A model generated the notes under the pieces. That model made no database searches, was not told where the DNA came from, and saw nothing but the letters and a program-made list of their open reading frames with translations. This document shows positions 11,801 to 23,870 of a DNA stretch of 64,000 bases, one piece after another; within the stretch, counting starts at the first letter, position 1; every line of letters starts with the position of its first letter. Position numbers and translations under genes: made by a program. Source of the stretch: Pascua guehoae (Eukaryota; Basidiomycota; Tremellomycetes; Trichosporonales; Trichosporonaceae); NCBI GenBank assembly GCA_001600415.1, contig BCJX01000006.1:1734364-1798363 (forward strand), given 5' to 3'.

Positions 11801-12500
11801 CGCCGGGCATGGTCCTGGCCGTAGCCCGGCAGTGCCCGGGTCCGATGGGGGCGGAGTGGTGGACCATCGTATCAATTCGCTGCGCCGAGATGGGAGTCGA
11901 CACTCCAACCAGGGGTCGTTCTCGCCGGGACCAGGCTTTACCCTCACACCTTCGCACGAGATGTCGTACCCCGACTTCCCGTCGCCTCAACCTGCGCAAT
12001 CTCCATCGTACAACACGACGCCGGGACAGCAGTCGCATTACACCCCGCCTGGGGCGCAGATGCCGACACCGGTGCCAATGCCACAGCCGCAGCCGCAGCC
12101 GCAGCCCCCACGGCCGTCCATGCCCAGTTATTCGTCTGGTGGAGCGAGCCCATACGCTCCCGAATACCGCGAAGGCGGCTACAGTGCAGCAGCGATTACG
12201 GGGCCATCACAAGCCTACAGCCAGTATCCACCTGCGCACGGGGATTATATGAGCGCTGGGCAGGGGTACCCCGGGTACGACCAAAACCACCAAGCCGGCG
12301 GCAGATACCAGAACCAACCTGGCGCCGGAGGGTACCAGAACATGCCCGCTGCCGGAGGGTACGGAGGCGGCTCGGCGTATCCAAGCGCAGAAGGGTACGG
12401 CAACGCCCCGCAAAGCCCACCAGTCACGTACCCGCGCAACCCGGACCAGTTCCAGGGATACACCCGGAGCGGGTACACGGGCGCCGGAGGGTACGTCTAA
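5859..12500 (+). CDS. Rho guanine nucleotide exchange factor with two DH domains, PH and CNH domains (Rom2/Rgf-like)
   Basis: Ten exons: 5859-7721, 7781-8892, 8934-8997, 9042-9347, 9405-10172, 10234-10674, 10739-11346, 11398-11493, 11544-11640, 11688-12500; all phases agree, giving about 2055 residues. Order: Ser/Pro-rich disordered region (1-600); a first DH-like domain (about 760-965: TEYEADLAAVEQVFITPL ... ERPATHLKEYPSIIEEILKH); a second DH domain (about 985-1165: EMEYVADLEAIETVFITPL ... YRPIARLLRYPLLLKEI); PH domain (about 1215-1365); CNH (citron homology) domain (about 1400-1765); and a Pro/Gln/Gly/Tyr-rich tail. DH-PH-CNH is the architecture of fungal Rho1 GEFs (Rom2, Tus1, Rgf) that activate the cell-wall integrity pathway at the cortex. 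The start follows a long pyrimidine-rich leader; an in-frame upstream ATG at 5463 exists but its extension looks like leader sequence. The acceptor at 9042 is preferred over 9039 because it aligns ETVFITPL with the first repeat. Confidence 0.88.
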
Positions 12501-13013
12501 GGGCGTCCAAGGGCGGGTCGGTGTGGCACCACAGGAGTGCAAGAAGCCCGCCGACCACCCCGGTGCTGCTTTGTATCGTACCAGTGAGGAGGTGACGGAG
12601 AGAGTGTTTGAGGGGGTCTGCGTGCGCGCTGTGAGCACGCGGATGGCGTGGTGACCGTGCTGTGCTGTGCTATGCTGGTCGAGTTTGTTGAAGAGAAATT
12701 AGAGCGTTGAGGGAGAGAGGGAGAGGGAGACGAAAGACGAGTAAACGACTCTGTGATAGAAACCTCGGAGAGACCCAGACCCCGGACCGCAGGCCGCAAA
12801 GGATGAAAATAACGAAAGACGACCCCGGGTCGTGTGTCCATTTTACTCGAGTACTGTACATTTTCAGGACAACCTTGCTGTATGCATCCCATTGTCCAAG
12901 GGGCGAGCTCTGGCGGGTGACGGGTGGCAGGTGGCAGGTGGCGCGACGTGTGCGCGTGGGCTCGAGCGGGGCCAGAGAATAATGTTGCACACGACGTGTC
13001 AAGCTGCTGCCGC

Positions 13014-13059
13014 GTTCAACTTGTTCAACTTGTTCAACTTGTTCAACTTGTTCAACTTG
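13014..13059. repeat. 9-bp tandem repeat (TTGTTCAAC)
   Basis: Four perfect TTGTTCAAC units preceded by GTTCAAC and followed by TTG. Confidence 0.9.
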
Positions 13060-13321
13060 TATCTGGGGTCGGTTACTCTCGGCTACTCTGGTGGCCGTGA
13101 TGCGATTTTCTCGGGCCGTCAGGATTCTTTACCGTGCTCAAAGTCGGTGCGCGATAAACGTGCCGAGCCTTGGCGTCTTGGCACCCACATGACCGCCGTC
13201 GACCACGGTACACCACTGTACGCCACCGTACGCCGCTGTCCTACAGTCCCGCCCCTCCCTCGACCTCGACAGCTTGTCCATCGGCACACGCGGCGGCCCA
13301 ACTCGCACACACCCTCCTCCC

Positions 13322-13326
<5 letters not shown>

Positions 13327-13372
<46 letters not shown>
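13327..13372. repeat. (CA)23 microsatellite
   Basis: An uninterrupted run of 23 CA dinucleotides about 50 bp beyond the NEM1 stop codon; it may fall in the NEM1 3' UTR. Confidence 0.95.
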
Positions 13373-13374
<2 letters not shown>

Positions 13375-13421
13375 CCCCGCACCGGCTCTGCCAAATACCG
13401 TACATGCAAGGAAAAATGCTA

Positions 13422-16023
13422 CTACTGAAAGCCGCGGATGCCGAGAATCCTGCGCACGTCGGTCACGAACCGCAGGCTGTCGAGGACGGGTATGCTGTGC
13501 AGGAGCGCCTCGTCGTTGGGGTCTGAAGTCCAGCCTTCGATGGGGAGGGCGTTGGCTGTTGTCAGCGGGGAGGGGGGGAGGGGGGGACGCCGGGGGGCAT
13601 AGGTAGGGCAAGTGGGGCATCGGGCAGCATGGGAATGGTTCGAGACGTCGATGCCGACAGAAGAGCACGCTGGTGGACGCATGGAGTGGAACGCGCAGAG
13701 CACGCCACGCGTCGCATCAAAGGGGCATGAAGAGCCGCCGACGCGAGATGACGACACAAGGACGTGCGACCCACAACGACATGACCACCGAATACGACGG
13801 CGATCGGCTGCCTGAAAACCCCACAAGACATGACCGCCAGCCAAGACTCGTTCCCAACAAGGCCACGGCAACGGGTCCCAACGTCACACGCAGACTCACC
13901 CTTATTCCAACTATACGATATTGGCGAATTGTCCATAAAGCACACCTTGCCGAGGTCTGGCTCGACGACGCCGAGGTCTTTAATGTAGCTGCCGTTTGGC
14001 TGGAGGTGGCAGCTCTCGCGGTAGAGGCGTTTGGCAAAGAGGCCGCGGCCGTTGTCGAGCCAGTCAATCACCGGGTCGGCGTACTCGGGCATCGAGGCCG
14101 TGAAGATGACGAGCGTGTACCATGATGCGACCTGGGGTTAGTGTGTGTTTGGCAGGAGGTAAGGGTGGAGAGCTGTAAGGCGGTGTTGTTGTGAACAGGG
14201 TGGGACGTGCAGGTCCACTCTCGTCCATGTCTGCCAGAGCCAGGCCGCCCACTTGCGCAATACCGGGCTCTGGACTGTAGGATGTAGGCCCCCCCGCCTC
14301 TGCCTTTGTGAGACTGGCCGGGCTTAGCAGCCCGATGGTGTCACGACTTGGCCCTCATCGTCGGCGTGGCGAGGCGCCTTGGCCTCGACCAAACACTGCC
14401 TCTTGGCTTCATACTCGGCTTCGCCGCCACCGACGACAACATCCTCGTCCTCGACGACGACCCCGACCTCGACTCCAACAGACTTTGTCCTCGTGCTCGA
14501 CCTCGTCCTCGACCTGGACCTTGTCCTCGTCCTCGACCTTGTCCTCGACCTCATCCTCGACCTCTCGGCTCCCCGACCTCTCGTCTCAACCTCGACATCT
14601 TCGGCTGCTGGACCCAACCTCAACCACCCTTCCGCACCACTACCGACGACGCACGCCCGCACGCCCGCTCCGTACTCACCTTTTTGAGGAAAAAGTCGAC
14701 ATACGGGCGCTTGTACACATGGTACGTCGTGCTGCGGCCATTCAAGACGACTTCGACGGTATGCCCCTCGCGCCTGCGTTTGCCGCCGAGGAGGCCCGGG
14801 CCGAGGCCGAGGAGGCCGCCGCCGGCGTGTGACGAGCCAATGGGGCGCGACGTCGAGTGGATGAGGGTCTCGTCGAGGTCGAGAATGAGCGTCTTTTGGA
14901 GGTGGAAGGGCGTCGTGTGCGGGCGCGGCACGAGGGTGGGCGTGACGCTGCGGTGGGGGACGGCGGGGACCGAGGGGTCGAGGAGCGACGTGGTCATGGG
15001 GTTTGGGAGAAGCCGCGGGGTGCGGCGCGCGGGCGCGAGGATGGACTGGGGTTGGTGCTGAGAAGATGTTTGGGAGCAGGTCTGGGTCTGGGACTGGGAC
15101 TGGGAGGGGATCTGTTGGATGGGCTGGAGCTGGTTCGCGGGGGTCGGGGTAGGCGCGAGGGGTTGGGGGTGGGCGGGACCGGCGGCTGCGGGGTCGAGGA
15201 CGCCGTTGATGGCGACCGTGTCCTTGCTCTGGGCCGAGCGGAGGCGGAAGGAAAACGTCGGTTCGGGGGTGCGGCGGGGCGCAAACTCGTCGTCGCTGGG
15301 TCCGTCTGGCGTCTCGGTCCCCACATCGGGCGCGCGGGTTACCGGGTCGACCCAGCCGCCGCGCGAGTACCCGGGGGTCCCGTGGCGGTGGGGGATGAGG
15401 GAGTGGGGGTGGTCGGCGTCGTGGTCCTGGTCCTGGTCCTGGTCGGAATGCTCGGCCTCGGCCTCGGACGCCGTACCCTCGTCGCTACTCAAGTGCGGCG
15501 CGAGGCCGAGGACGGGCTGGCGGCGCTCGAGCTCGAGCTGCTCGAGGTCGACCTCGGCGGGTGCCTCGAGCTGCCTGCGGATCTTGGTGCGGAGCGACCG
15601 CACTGCGCGCGTGTCGCCTACGAGCGAGCGCCAGAACGAGAGGAGGATGGACCAGAGCGCGAGCGCGACGCGGAGGAGGAGCGGGGTCGTCGGAGGCGGC
15701 AGCTTGATGCTCCGGCTTGTTGGTGGGCGCCTGCCGCGACGCCGGCGCAGCCGGCGCGGGGACGACGACGACGACGACGAGGGGCCAGAGGTAGGCGACG
15801 AGCTGGACGAGGGGTGCAATGGGGAAGACGACGATGGGGGCAATGACCCCGCCGACGTCGAGTTGAACGACGCCGATAACGGCGACGGCCCCGCGAGCCC
15901 GCTTTTACGCACCAGAGGCGACGGCGAGGACACGGGCGCGGCGACGGGCGTCACCGCGGCGGCTGCGCGCCGGCTGGGCCCCGCGAGGCCAAAGAACGAG
16001 TCGAGCCGAGAGAGCGTGTTCAT
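13422..16023 (-). CDS. NEM1: Nuclear envelope morphology protein 1 (Nem1/CTDNEP1-type phosphatase)
   Basis: Three exons on the minus strand: 16023-14680, 14131-13900, 13555-13422, 569 residues. The N-terminal third is Ser/Pro/Arg-rich and carries one hydrophobic helix (around residues 107-125, LLLRVALALWSILLSFW). The catalytic FCP/SCP-type haloacid dehalogenase fold starts at LILDLDETLIHS (nucleophile Asp382, Asp384), continues through YHVYKRPYVDFFLKK, SWYTLVIFTASMPEYADP, LYRESCHLQPNGSYIKDL, and VCFMDNSPISYSWN, and ends with DDEALLHSIPVLDSLRFV-type sequence (here DPNDEALLHSIPVLDSLRFV). Nem1 with Spo7 dephosphorylates the lipin Pah1 at the ER/nuclear envelope and so controls phospholipid versus triacylglycerol synthesis. 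The insert GGLLGLGPGLLGGKRR after the DxDxT motif is usual in fungal members. Confidence 0.92.
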
Positions 16024-16436
16024 GCTAGCGCATGCCGGGGGTGGAGGATGACGGTGGGAGTGCGTGGGCGCGGGGATGGAACAATAGCGTCGTTGCTGGT
16101 GATCAGCGTCCGTGGCCGACGTGAACGTGGGCGTGGATGGCCGAGTGAGTGGGTGGTAGCTGGTAGCGAGAGTGGGCTAGTGTTGTGTTGTGATGTGTTG
16201 AGCGATGCAATGATGGTTTGTTGGTGTGTTCTTGCCGTCTAGGCTGAACAGAACGTGGTGGGGACACAAAGGGTTGCAGGTTGCGAGAGTTGGGTGGCCA
16301 AGGAGCGTTGGGTGGGGGCGGGGTGGAGTGGATGGGGGTGGGCCGAGTGAGTGAGTGATTGATTGATACTGCTAGGAGAGTAGCGGTGATGCCAGTGGCT
16401 GCAGGCGGCGGCCACTAGGGTAGAGGGTAGCGAGGG

Positions 16437-16461
16437 GTGCAGTGCAGTGCAGTGCAGTGCA
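16437..16461. repeat. (GTGCA)5 microsatellite
   Basis: Five perfect GTGCA units in direct array. Confidence 0.9.
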
Positions 16462-16922
16462 GTACGGCCGAGGCGGGCGAGCCGACGAGCCGAGCCGTGC
16501 AGGCCGGAGAGAGAGACACGAATGTCGAGGGGAGTGAGTCAGGGCCGGGCACGTTGGGGCCAGGTCCGAGGTCCGATGCGAGCCGGGCGCCGGGGGAGAA
16601 GGGGGAGAGGTAGACTGGGGTTGGGGTGGGGGCGTGGGTGTGGGGGGGTGGGTCAAGTTGGGGTTGGAGGTTTAGGGATGGGATAGGGTATGTATGAGGT
16701 GATGTTGTTCAAGAGTGAATGCAAGTAGTGGGTGTAGTAATAGTTGGAGTGGAATGGAAAAGAAAAGAGATGAGCGAGCGAGGGCGATCTGTCGAAATGA
16801 GAGAGGGCGAGGGTTGAATGTTGATGTTGGGTGGCGTACACAAGAGAGGAGAGTAAGACGAGAGAGCAGAGTAGAGTAAAGAGTAGAGTGGGGTGGCTGG
16901 CTGCTGGCATGGCTGGCAATGG

Positions 16923-16923
16923 N
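16923..16923. other. Ambiguous base (N) next to a poly-G run
   Basis: A single N precedes an uninterrupted run of 12 G, so the homopolymer length is probably unresolved in the assembly. Confidence 0.95.
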
Positions 16924-17293
16924 GGGGGGGGGGGCTAAGGCGTGTCCGGCCGGTCAGAGCCGATCCAAACCGAGACGACCGAGTAGAATGACCGACCATT
17001 CCATCCATCCATCCAGCTAGCAGCACTATCAACACGCAGCACAAACATTCACCCATGACTAGTACCAGGTAGCACCAGCTGTTCATGCTGCTCATGTGCT
17101 CATGTGCTCATTGACATGTCAAGCCATTCAGGGCCCCAGAATATAGAAGCCCCTTTGCTATTCCGACGCGACCATCAATCTCACACACACCATACTTGCT
17201 CTGTTGTCTCTGCTCGACCTCGTACCGATGCCCGCTGGGCCTGAATACTCACCGAGCATGCTGGGCAGTATCGTAATCTCCTGACCCCTCGTG

Positions 17294-17356
17294 CTGCATC
17301 CTGCATCCAGTGTCCTGCATCCTGCATCCAGTGTCCTGCATCCTGCGTCCAGTGTC
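17294..17356. repeat. 21-bp tandem repeat, three copies
   Basis: Three consecutive copies of CTGCATCCTGCATCCAGTGTC; the third has one A-to-G change. Confidence 0.9.
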
Positions 17357-18204
17357 TTGTCGTGTACCTGACCACGTCTTGATTATCCCGACACCCACCA
17401 CCCACTGACGACCCCACGACTTTGGCCTTGCTGTGGGGCAGCCTCTGTCGTGGGGTGGCCGAGACATCGCACCACTACAGTTCAACACACTAGAATGCAG
17501 CCATTCTGCTAATTCTGTTCCGTCGTCTGCGTGTCACCTGATCGGGTTGGACATGCATGCATGGCAGCATGAGCATGGCGAGAGTGGTACCAGAGCCCAT
17601 GGCCCGTAGTCATTTCTTGGAATGCCCAGTGCCCCGCTGTCTACATGCAGGCACGGCCGCCAGTTTTCCAGGCCATGCCAGCCAAGATTGTCTACACGAT
17701 TGCATGCACGTCTACCTTCTAGATCTCTCGTCCTGTACTCTATCTCGATCCCCCTCCGCCTCGATCCAGGCCCCACCTCTCCGTCAGCCATGCCATTGTC
17801 CACCTGCAGTGCAATGCTGGTTTATGCATGAATGTTGTAATGCCCACAACGATGAAGACACCTCCACCGACTATGACCCCCGACCCCCCCTCGATTCTTC
17901 CAACCTGTTGCCACCTCGTACCATGCTGCCTTACCCCTGGTCAACCCCCTGGTCAACGCATGAGGTGACCAACTCGCGCGCGCCTGTTGCACGCGCAGGC
18001 CAGTGCACACCAGTGCACACGGGTGCACATACCCACAACGCCCAGTGGCCAAGCGCTGGCGCCACTCGCCGGTGCGCCACCGAGGGCCCAACCCCACCAA
18101 AAGGACGGCACCAGGTCACGCGCCGCGTCGACACGAGCCCTGGACCCCAGACCCGGCCGTCGCCAAACAGCCCACCCCACACGCCCGTGGCGCTCGGGGC
18201 TGCC

Positions 18205-21200
18205 TTACTCGTCCGAGTCGGCGTACATGCGCACGGTCACGTTCATCGCCTGGAGCTCCTGGAACAGAAGCTGTGGGGTTAGCATATGTTGTTTTGATTT
18301 GTGCGGGGGAATTGCACGACCGTGAAACTTGAATGCCAAATTTCAAAAGGAGGCAATGGGGACAGTGGACAATGGGAACAATGCCACTTCAATGCACGTC
18401 GTCTCGACGACTCGTTCCGAGTCGCCTCGAGTCGTCTCGAGTCGTCTCATCCTACTCACCTTTGCCGCATAGGGGATGAAGATTTGGCTAATCTGCGTGT
18501 GGTTGCGGCAGACGTTGCAGTGGAACTCTTGCTTTTTCAAGTTTGCGATTGCGGTGAGGCCACACTGGTCGCACACGTGGATGCGGAACGCGTCCGAACT
18601 GTCAAACATGCGTTCCTTGAGGAAGGCTGCAATGCCGTGCGAAATCATACAGTTGTGGACCTGGATCGAGTTGGCGAGGAAACTGTTGGAGCCGGGGACA
18701 CTGATGTCGTAGGTGAGGTGTGAGCCGGCATCTGTAGCGCCCATAAACGTCGCGTTCCAGACCGGGAAACCGGCGAGGTCGCGGCTGACCGAGTACACGG
18801 GCGAACCATCCTTGTCAGGGTTAGAAATACCAGGAGAGGGCTGGAAGAAGTTCGTCGCGCCGTGGTCCGCGAGCCATTTAGGAATGTCCATCTTGAGCTT
18901 CATGCCGGCAGCGTCGATGGCGTACAAGCCTCGGATCGCATCCTCCACAGCCTGGTACGTCGGAATGGCGAGCGAGCGATCGATGTAGACCTCGTCTTCC
19001 ATTTCCTCCGTGGTGACGGCGATGGCCTTGGTAATGGGCATGTCCAGCTTCATACCATTGTTGACCATGACGGCCGTCGCGTACCCAGTAAGCTCCAGGA
19101 CACGCCGGATGAAGCGGCGACGTTGGTCGAGACTGTACTCGCGGGCACGGTAGTAGCTGGCGGCGACCGAGAGGCGCTGCTGCTTGTGGCAGCACAGGCG
19201 GAAACCCACATTCTTGGCAAACGCACACAACTCTGCCATAGGGATACTCAGAGTGCCGTTCAAGACCGTGATGTCCGGACGGTCGCCTAAGTCGGGGTGC
19301 TTGTATGTAACGTCCACGAGGTTGGAGCGAAGGCAGGCACCGGGGACACCGCAACGTGCGAGAAGGTGGGCAATGCCACTGAAGGCGTCGACGAGCGACT
19401 GGCGGTGCACCTCAATCTTGCTCATCGTGTAACCAATGGAATGCCACGAGTGGTCCGTTGGGAGAGGCGCGATGCCGTTGCCGCCGAAGAGTCCACCCAG
19501 GAACTCGCGGACAACGGACACTGGGCAGGCGGGATCAAGGATGAAGGCGGGGAGGAACTCGGCATTCATGATGCGCTTGCCAGGCACCACACCGACGACT
19601 TGGTGGAGATCGCGTAGAATCTTCTCTGAAAGAGAAACCGCGTAGTAGTTGTAGGTATCCTTAGGGTGCTGGATGGTGTGGTTGTAGCCAATGGCGACAT
19701 CTAGATCCGAAACCGCCTGCTCCGCATCCATCAGGTGGCCGAACGCCATGTAGCCACTGTACTCGCCAGTCGTAGCGGTGAAGCTCATGGTGCCGTCGGC
19801 CAAGAAGTAGCCCAGGATGCGCGCAAATGCATGGGTAGCGGCGATGTTCGCCGCAGAGTCCATGGTGAACGTGCGGCCCACTGTCGGAAGCGAGAGGCGG
19901 AAGTCCGCGAGATGAGTAGGGTCGTCGTCCTCTGGGGTGTAAAGCGGCGCGTCGGGGCCCTTGCGGACCTTGGTCGTGCCGGGCACCAGGTCCCTTGCTG
20001 CCACCCAGGTTCCGTCGCTGGACATGATCTGGTGCTCGGGCGTGCACACCATGTCTGAGCCGTCGCTGAAGACCAGGCGGATGCAGTCCTTGGGCTGCGG
20101 GCGGGGGAGGTGGGCCGTCGGCTGCGTGGAGACAAAGGATCCTTCGGTGTTGTCAACGGAGTCGGCGTAGGACAGCACCTTGGGGAGGTCGGCGAGATCC
20201 TTAATGCGCATCGAGACGCCGGACGCGAGCGTGACGGGGGTATCACCGTGCAGGCAGTCGCGCTCCATTTCACCGAAACGCAGACCACCACCACGCGAAC
20301 GACCCTCGACGGGCTGGCGCACGAGAATCTGCATCGGTCCACGGGCACGCGCGTGAATCTTGTCGTCGACCATGTGCTTGAGACGCTGGTAGTACGTGGG
20401 GCCAAAGTAGATTTGTGCCTGCACCTTGCGGCCCGTGTGGCCGTGGTACATGACCTCAAAGCCACGCGACTGGTAGCCACGGTTCGCCAAGAGCTTGGAC
20501 ACACCCTCGACCGTCAGCTCGGTGAACGGCGTCGCGTCGCCCTCGCGGCCGGTGAGCGTCGCCAGCTTGGACAGCAGACATTCGACCAAGTGCCCAATTG
20601 TCATACGCGACGGAATGGCGTGCGGGTTGATGATAATGTCGGGCGTAATACCCTCGGCGGTAAATGGCATGTCCTCTTGGCGATACGTGATACCAATCGT
20701 ACCCTTCTGACCGTGACGCGACGCAAACTTGTCGCCAATCTGCGGCACACGCGTCGAGCGGATGCGAATCTTGACAAACTTGAGACCGTCCGCGTTGGTC
20801 GTGAGCATGACCTGGTCGACCACACCTTGCTCGGTGCTCTTCATCGGTGTCGACACGTCGCGTTTGGTATGCGTGGCCGAACGCTGGCCCAGCTCCTCAG
20901 AGTCGGCCGGGATGGGCGCCGTCTTGCCAATGATAATGTCGTCGCCATTGACGTTGGTGGCCGGGGTGATGAGACCGTCATTGTCGAGCTTGGCGTACCG
21001 GTCACTGCCGCCGTGGCCCTTCATTCGCAACGTCTCGTGCGGGTCGGGCTTTTCAAACGTCTCGACCTTTTGCATGCCGACCATCTTCTCCGTGTCAATG
21101 TAGGATCGGTAGTAGAGCGAGCGGAACAGGCCGCGGTCGACCGAGCTCTGGTTCATAATGACCGAGTCTTCCTGGTTGTAACCAGAGTAGCACATGATGG

Positions 21201-23870
21201 CAACAATTGCGTTTTGCCCAGCGGGGAGCTCGGCAAACTTGAGGTACTTCATCGACTGCGTCGTCGCCAGTGGTGACTGCGGGTAGTACAGGATGTTGGC
21301 CATCGTGTCCATGCGCAGCTGGTAGTTTGTCAGGTAGATGCCCATGGCCTGCTTGCCCATGGCCGACTGGTATGTGTTACGCGGCGACTGGGGTGGTTAG
21401 TTGGGGTCCTATGCGTATGCACAGACACTTACCTGGTTGTGGTCTGGGAACGGAATGATACTGGCACAAACACCGAGAATCATACTTGGGTGAATCTCGC
21501 AGTGGGTATAGTTTTGCGACCAGTTTTCACTCTTGATACGCGCCGTCGCGTCAAACGACTCCGTGTTGTGGTCGGCATGTGCGCGCGAAAGCTCTTCACG
21601 CGAGCTGTACTTGCGTGCCGCCTCGAGGTCCTCGTTTGTCATGGCGATGAGGATGGTCTCCTCCTCCTCGGCGTCGACATACTCGATGATACCCTCGGAC
21701 AACAGCTCGTCCCATGCTGGGCCGTCCGCCTCGACGACGCCGTCGGCAATGTCGTCGAGGCGGTCGAGATGCTCGCGCTTGAGACGCATCGTTTGTGTGT
21801 CCTCGTCCACAATGAACAGTGGGCGACACACACGGCCAGAGTCGGTGTACAGTCGCAACTCGCGTTCACGAATGTCTCGCACAATGGACACCTCGTGCTT
21901 GAGCTGGCCACCACGACGCATCTGCAAGAGGTTTTGGTGGAGCGTCACCGCGTCGCGGTGGATACCCATCCACACACCGTTGACAAACACCTTTGTGGCG
22001 TTTGGCGCGTTGGTGTACTCTGCCTGGTCCTCGAGACCCCACTCTTCCAAAAACTCCATGACAGGCGCAGAGTACGAGCCGACCGAAACGTACGACATGA
22101 GCGCGAGGTTCTTGACGAGACCACACGCCTGTCCTTCGGGCGTCTCGGCAGGGCACACCAAGCCCCAGTGGGTATTGTGCAGCTGGCGTGGACGTGCGAG
22201 CTTTGTATCGCGACCAACGGGGGTGTTGGACCGCCGCAAGTGTGACAATGTCGACGCAAAGGTATACCGGTTCAACACCTGCGACACACCCGCCTTGGCC
22301 TGCATGGCCTTGGCCTGGTCACCCCAGTTACCCGTCGCAAGCGAATACTTGAGACCGTTGGTAATGGTCGTCGGCTTGATGGCGTTGACAAGCGAAAACT
22401 CCTTGTGCGTTTCAATGCACTTTTGCAGATGGCGGTAGACGTCGGTACGCAGTTTGCGGAACTGGATGCGGAACAGGCTCGCAAGCAGCGGGCCTGCGAG
22501 ATCGAGACGCTTGACACCAAAGTGGTCACGGTCGTCGACCTCACGACGGCCGAGCGCCGCCGAGCACAGACGGTGGACCATGTAGCCGAGGAAGTAGGCC
22601 TTCTTCGACTCGAATCCCTCCGACACTGAGACGTGGGGGAGCATTTCCTTTTGGAGAATGTCAAACGCCTGGCGCTGACGCTGCGACTTGGTCGCCGCCT
22701 GCGTCTGCTGTCCTCGACGACCGATAAAGTCGAGCGCAGTGTCACGGTCCTGCACCGCAAACGCCTCCTCGATACATGGCCGGAGCATCTCGAGCATGCC
22801 CGTGTCGTTGGGGTCGAAACAGACGTGCGAGAGGACATCGCGGTCGGGGACAATGCCGAGCGCGCGGAAGATGATGACAATGGGAATGTCCGTCTTGGTG
22901 TACGGGAGCGACGCGCGAATGACCGAGCCGGTGGTCGTGCGGTCGGATGGCCTCGACATGTTGACGACCGTCCTGGACGGCATCTTGCCGCCCTTTTCCA
23001 TCTGACTCGTCACCTCGGAGAAGAACATGCCGTCGGCACGCTTGAACGCATAGACGTGGTTGGCGGCCATGCGCTCCTGTGCAATGAGGACCTTTTCTGA
23101 TCCGTTGATGATAAAGTATCCGCCCTGGTCGTACGGGCACTCGCCTAAGTTGTAAAAGTGGTCGTCGGGGAGACCGTGAAGTAAACAAAAGTTGGAGCGG
23201 ACCATGACTGGCACCTTGCCGATCCAAATCTTGTCTTCCTCTGCGGGCTGCATGACGCCATTTTCGTCGAGCGCGGGGCGCCAGTCGGCCTCGAGTGGGT
23301 CGTCGACGTTGCCGGCTGTAAACGTCGATTTCCTCATGTCGACATAGAGCGGTGCCGAGTAGGTGAGGTTGCGTAAGCGGGCCTCTTGTGGGAATAATCC
23401 GACCGTCTGACCGTCCATCTCAGTCATGGCCACCTTTGCTAAGTAAATCTGGCCAAAGGTAATCTCGTATCGCCTCTGTGCGTGTCAGTCACCACAGTAG
23501 GGTGCGTCTGTGATCATTCTCACCGTCTCATCACCGTAAACGCCCGTATGTTGGGTGAATTGATCCAGTGTCAACTTTGAGTTTTCGTCGACGAGCTCCT
23601 GCATCGTGTTCTCGACAAACTCGTTGAACGACTCGAGCTGCTGGCGGACAAGGCCCTTTTCGTCAAAGAACGAGTTGATGACCTTCCAGTAGTCTTCCTG
23701 GGAGATTGGCTCCTCTTCCTCGTACGCCGCGCCGCCGTTGGCATCGTTGTCATAGTCATAGTCGGGGTTGTACTCGTAGCCGTCGGCAGCCGCCGATGTG
23801 TCTGTGAACGCTGTAGGCGAGCTCTCTCGCACGTGGCACATGAGGCCACTAAGTATTCACCTGCATCCAT
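18205..23870 (-). CDS. RPB2: RNA polymerase II second-largest subunit RPB2, containing an intein
   Basis: Five exons on the minus strand: 23870-23861 (only 10 nt), 23810-23524, 23475-21433, 21387-18460, 18270-18205; phases agree and give a 1777-residue precursor, or 1242 residues after removal of the 535-residue intein, close to the usual RPB2 length. Diagnostic segments: [104 protein letters not shown], and the C-terminal zinc-binding CDQCG ... CNVC. The protein forms, with RPB1, the active centre for mRNA synthesis. Splitting of GEMERD|CMISHG by the intein is described separately. The protein ends in the short exon [18 protein letters not shown]. The promoter is shared, divergently, with EBP2. 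Confidence 0.97.
18652..20256 (-). mobile_element. Intein with LAGLIDADG homing-endonuclease domain inserted in RPB2
   Basis: In-frame insertion of 535 codons between GEMERD and CMISHG of RPB2. It begins with Cys1 ([13 protein letters not shown], splicing block A), has block B with TPEHQI (Thr72, His75), and ends with [14 protein letters not shown] (block F) and SIQVHN (block G, His534-Asn535), followed by Cys+1 of the C-extein; this is a complete class-1 splicing site set. Between the splicing halves lies an endonuclease-like region with two LAGLIDADG-type motifs: [12 protein letters not shown] (Asp154) and [13 protein letters not shown], where the expected acidic residue is Asn260 (AAC). 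Being in frame in an essential, highly conserved gene, it must splice for the polymerase to work. No intron interrupts it. Confidence 0.95.

Larger units (their letters stand above)
12501..13421. other. Intergenic region between convergent genes, with simple repeats
   Basis: This is the common 3' region of the Rho GEF and NEM1 genes. No gene is seen. It contains a 9-bp tandem repeat and a long (CA)n tract, listed separately. Confidence 0.5.
16024..18204. other. Long intergenic region, no recognised gene
   Basis: About 2.2 kb between the NEM1 start and the RPB2 stop. Purine-rich on the plus strand upstream of NEM1 (16050-16900), consistent with a pyrimidine-rich promoter of the minus-strand gene. 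It contains a GTGCA microsatellite, an ambiguous base at 16923 beside a G homopolymer, and a 21-bp tandem repeat. The longer open frames here (for example 17557-18282 plus) have no family resemblance and low-complexity composition. Confidence 0.5.

Noticed and set aside
13119..13409. Open frame with a poly-Cys/Val run
   Set aside because: It is the translation of the (CA)n microsatellite.
14857..15846. Open frame of 329 codons antisense to NEM1
   Set aside because: High GC keeps the opposite frame open; the minus strand carries the clear phosphatase domain.
17557..18282. Open frame of 241 codons on the plus strand
   Set aside because: It overlaps the last RPB2 exon antisense, has no family resemblance and reads as translated low-complexity intergenic DNA.
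18652..20256. Possibility that the RPB2 insertion is a spliceosomal intron
   Set aside because: It is open in frame for 535 codons, lacks a GT donor at its left border and carries complete intein splicing motifs.
20110..21276. Open frame of 388 codons antisense to RPB2
   Set aside because: Antisense shadow of conserved RPB2 coding sequence.
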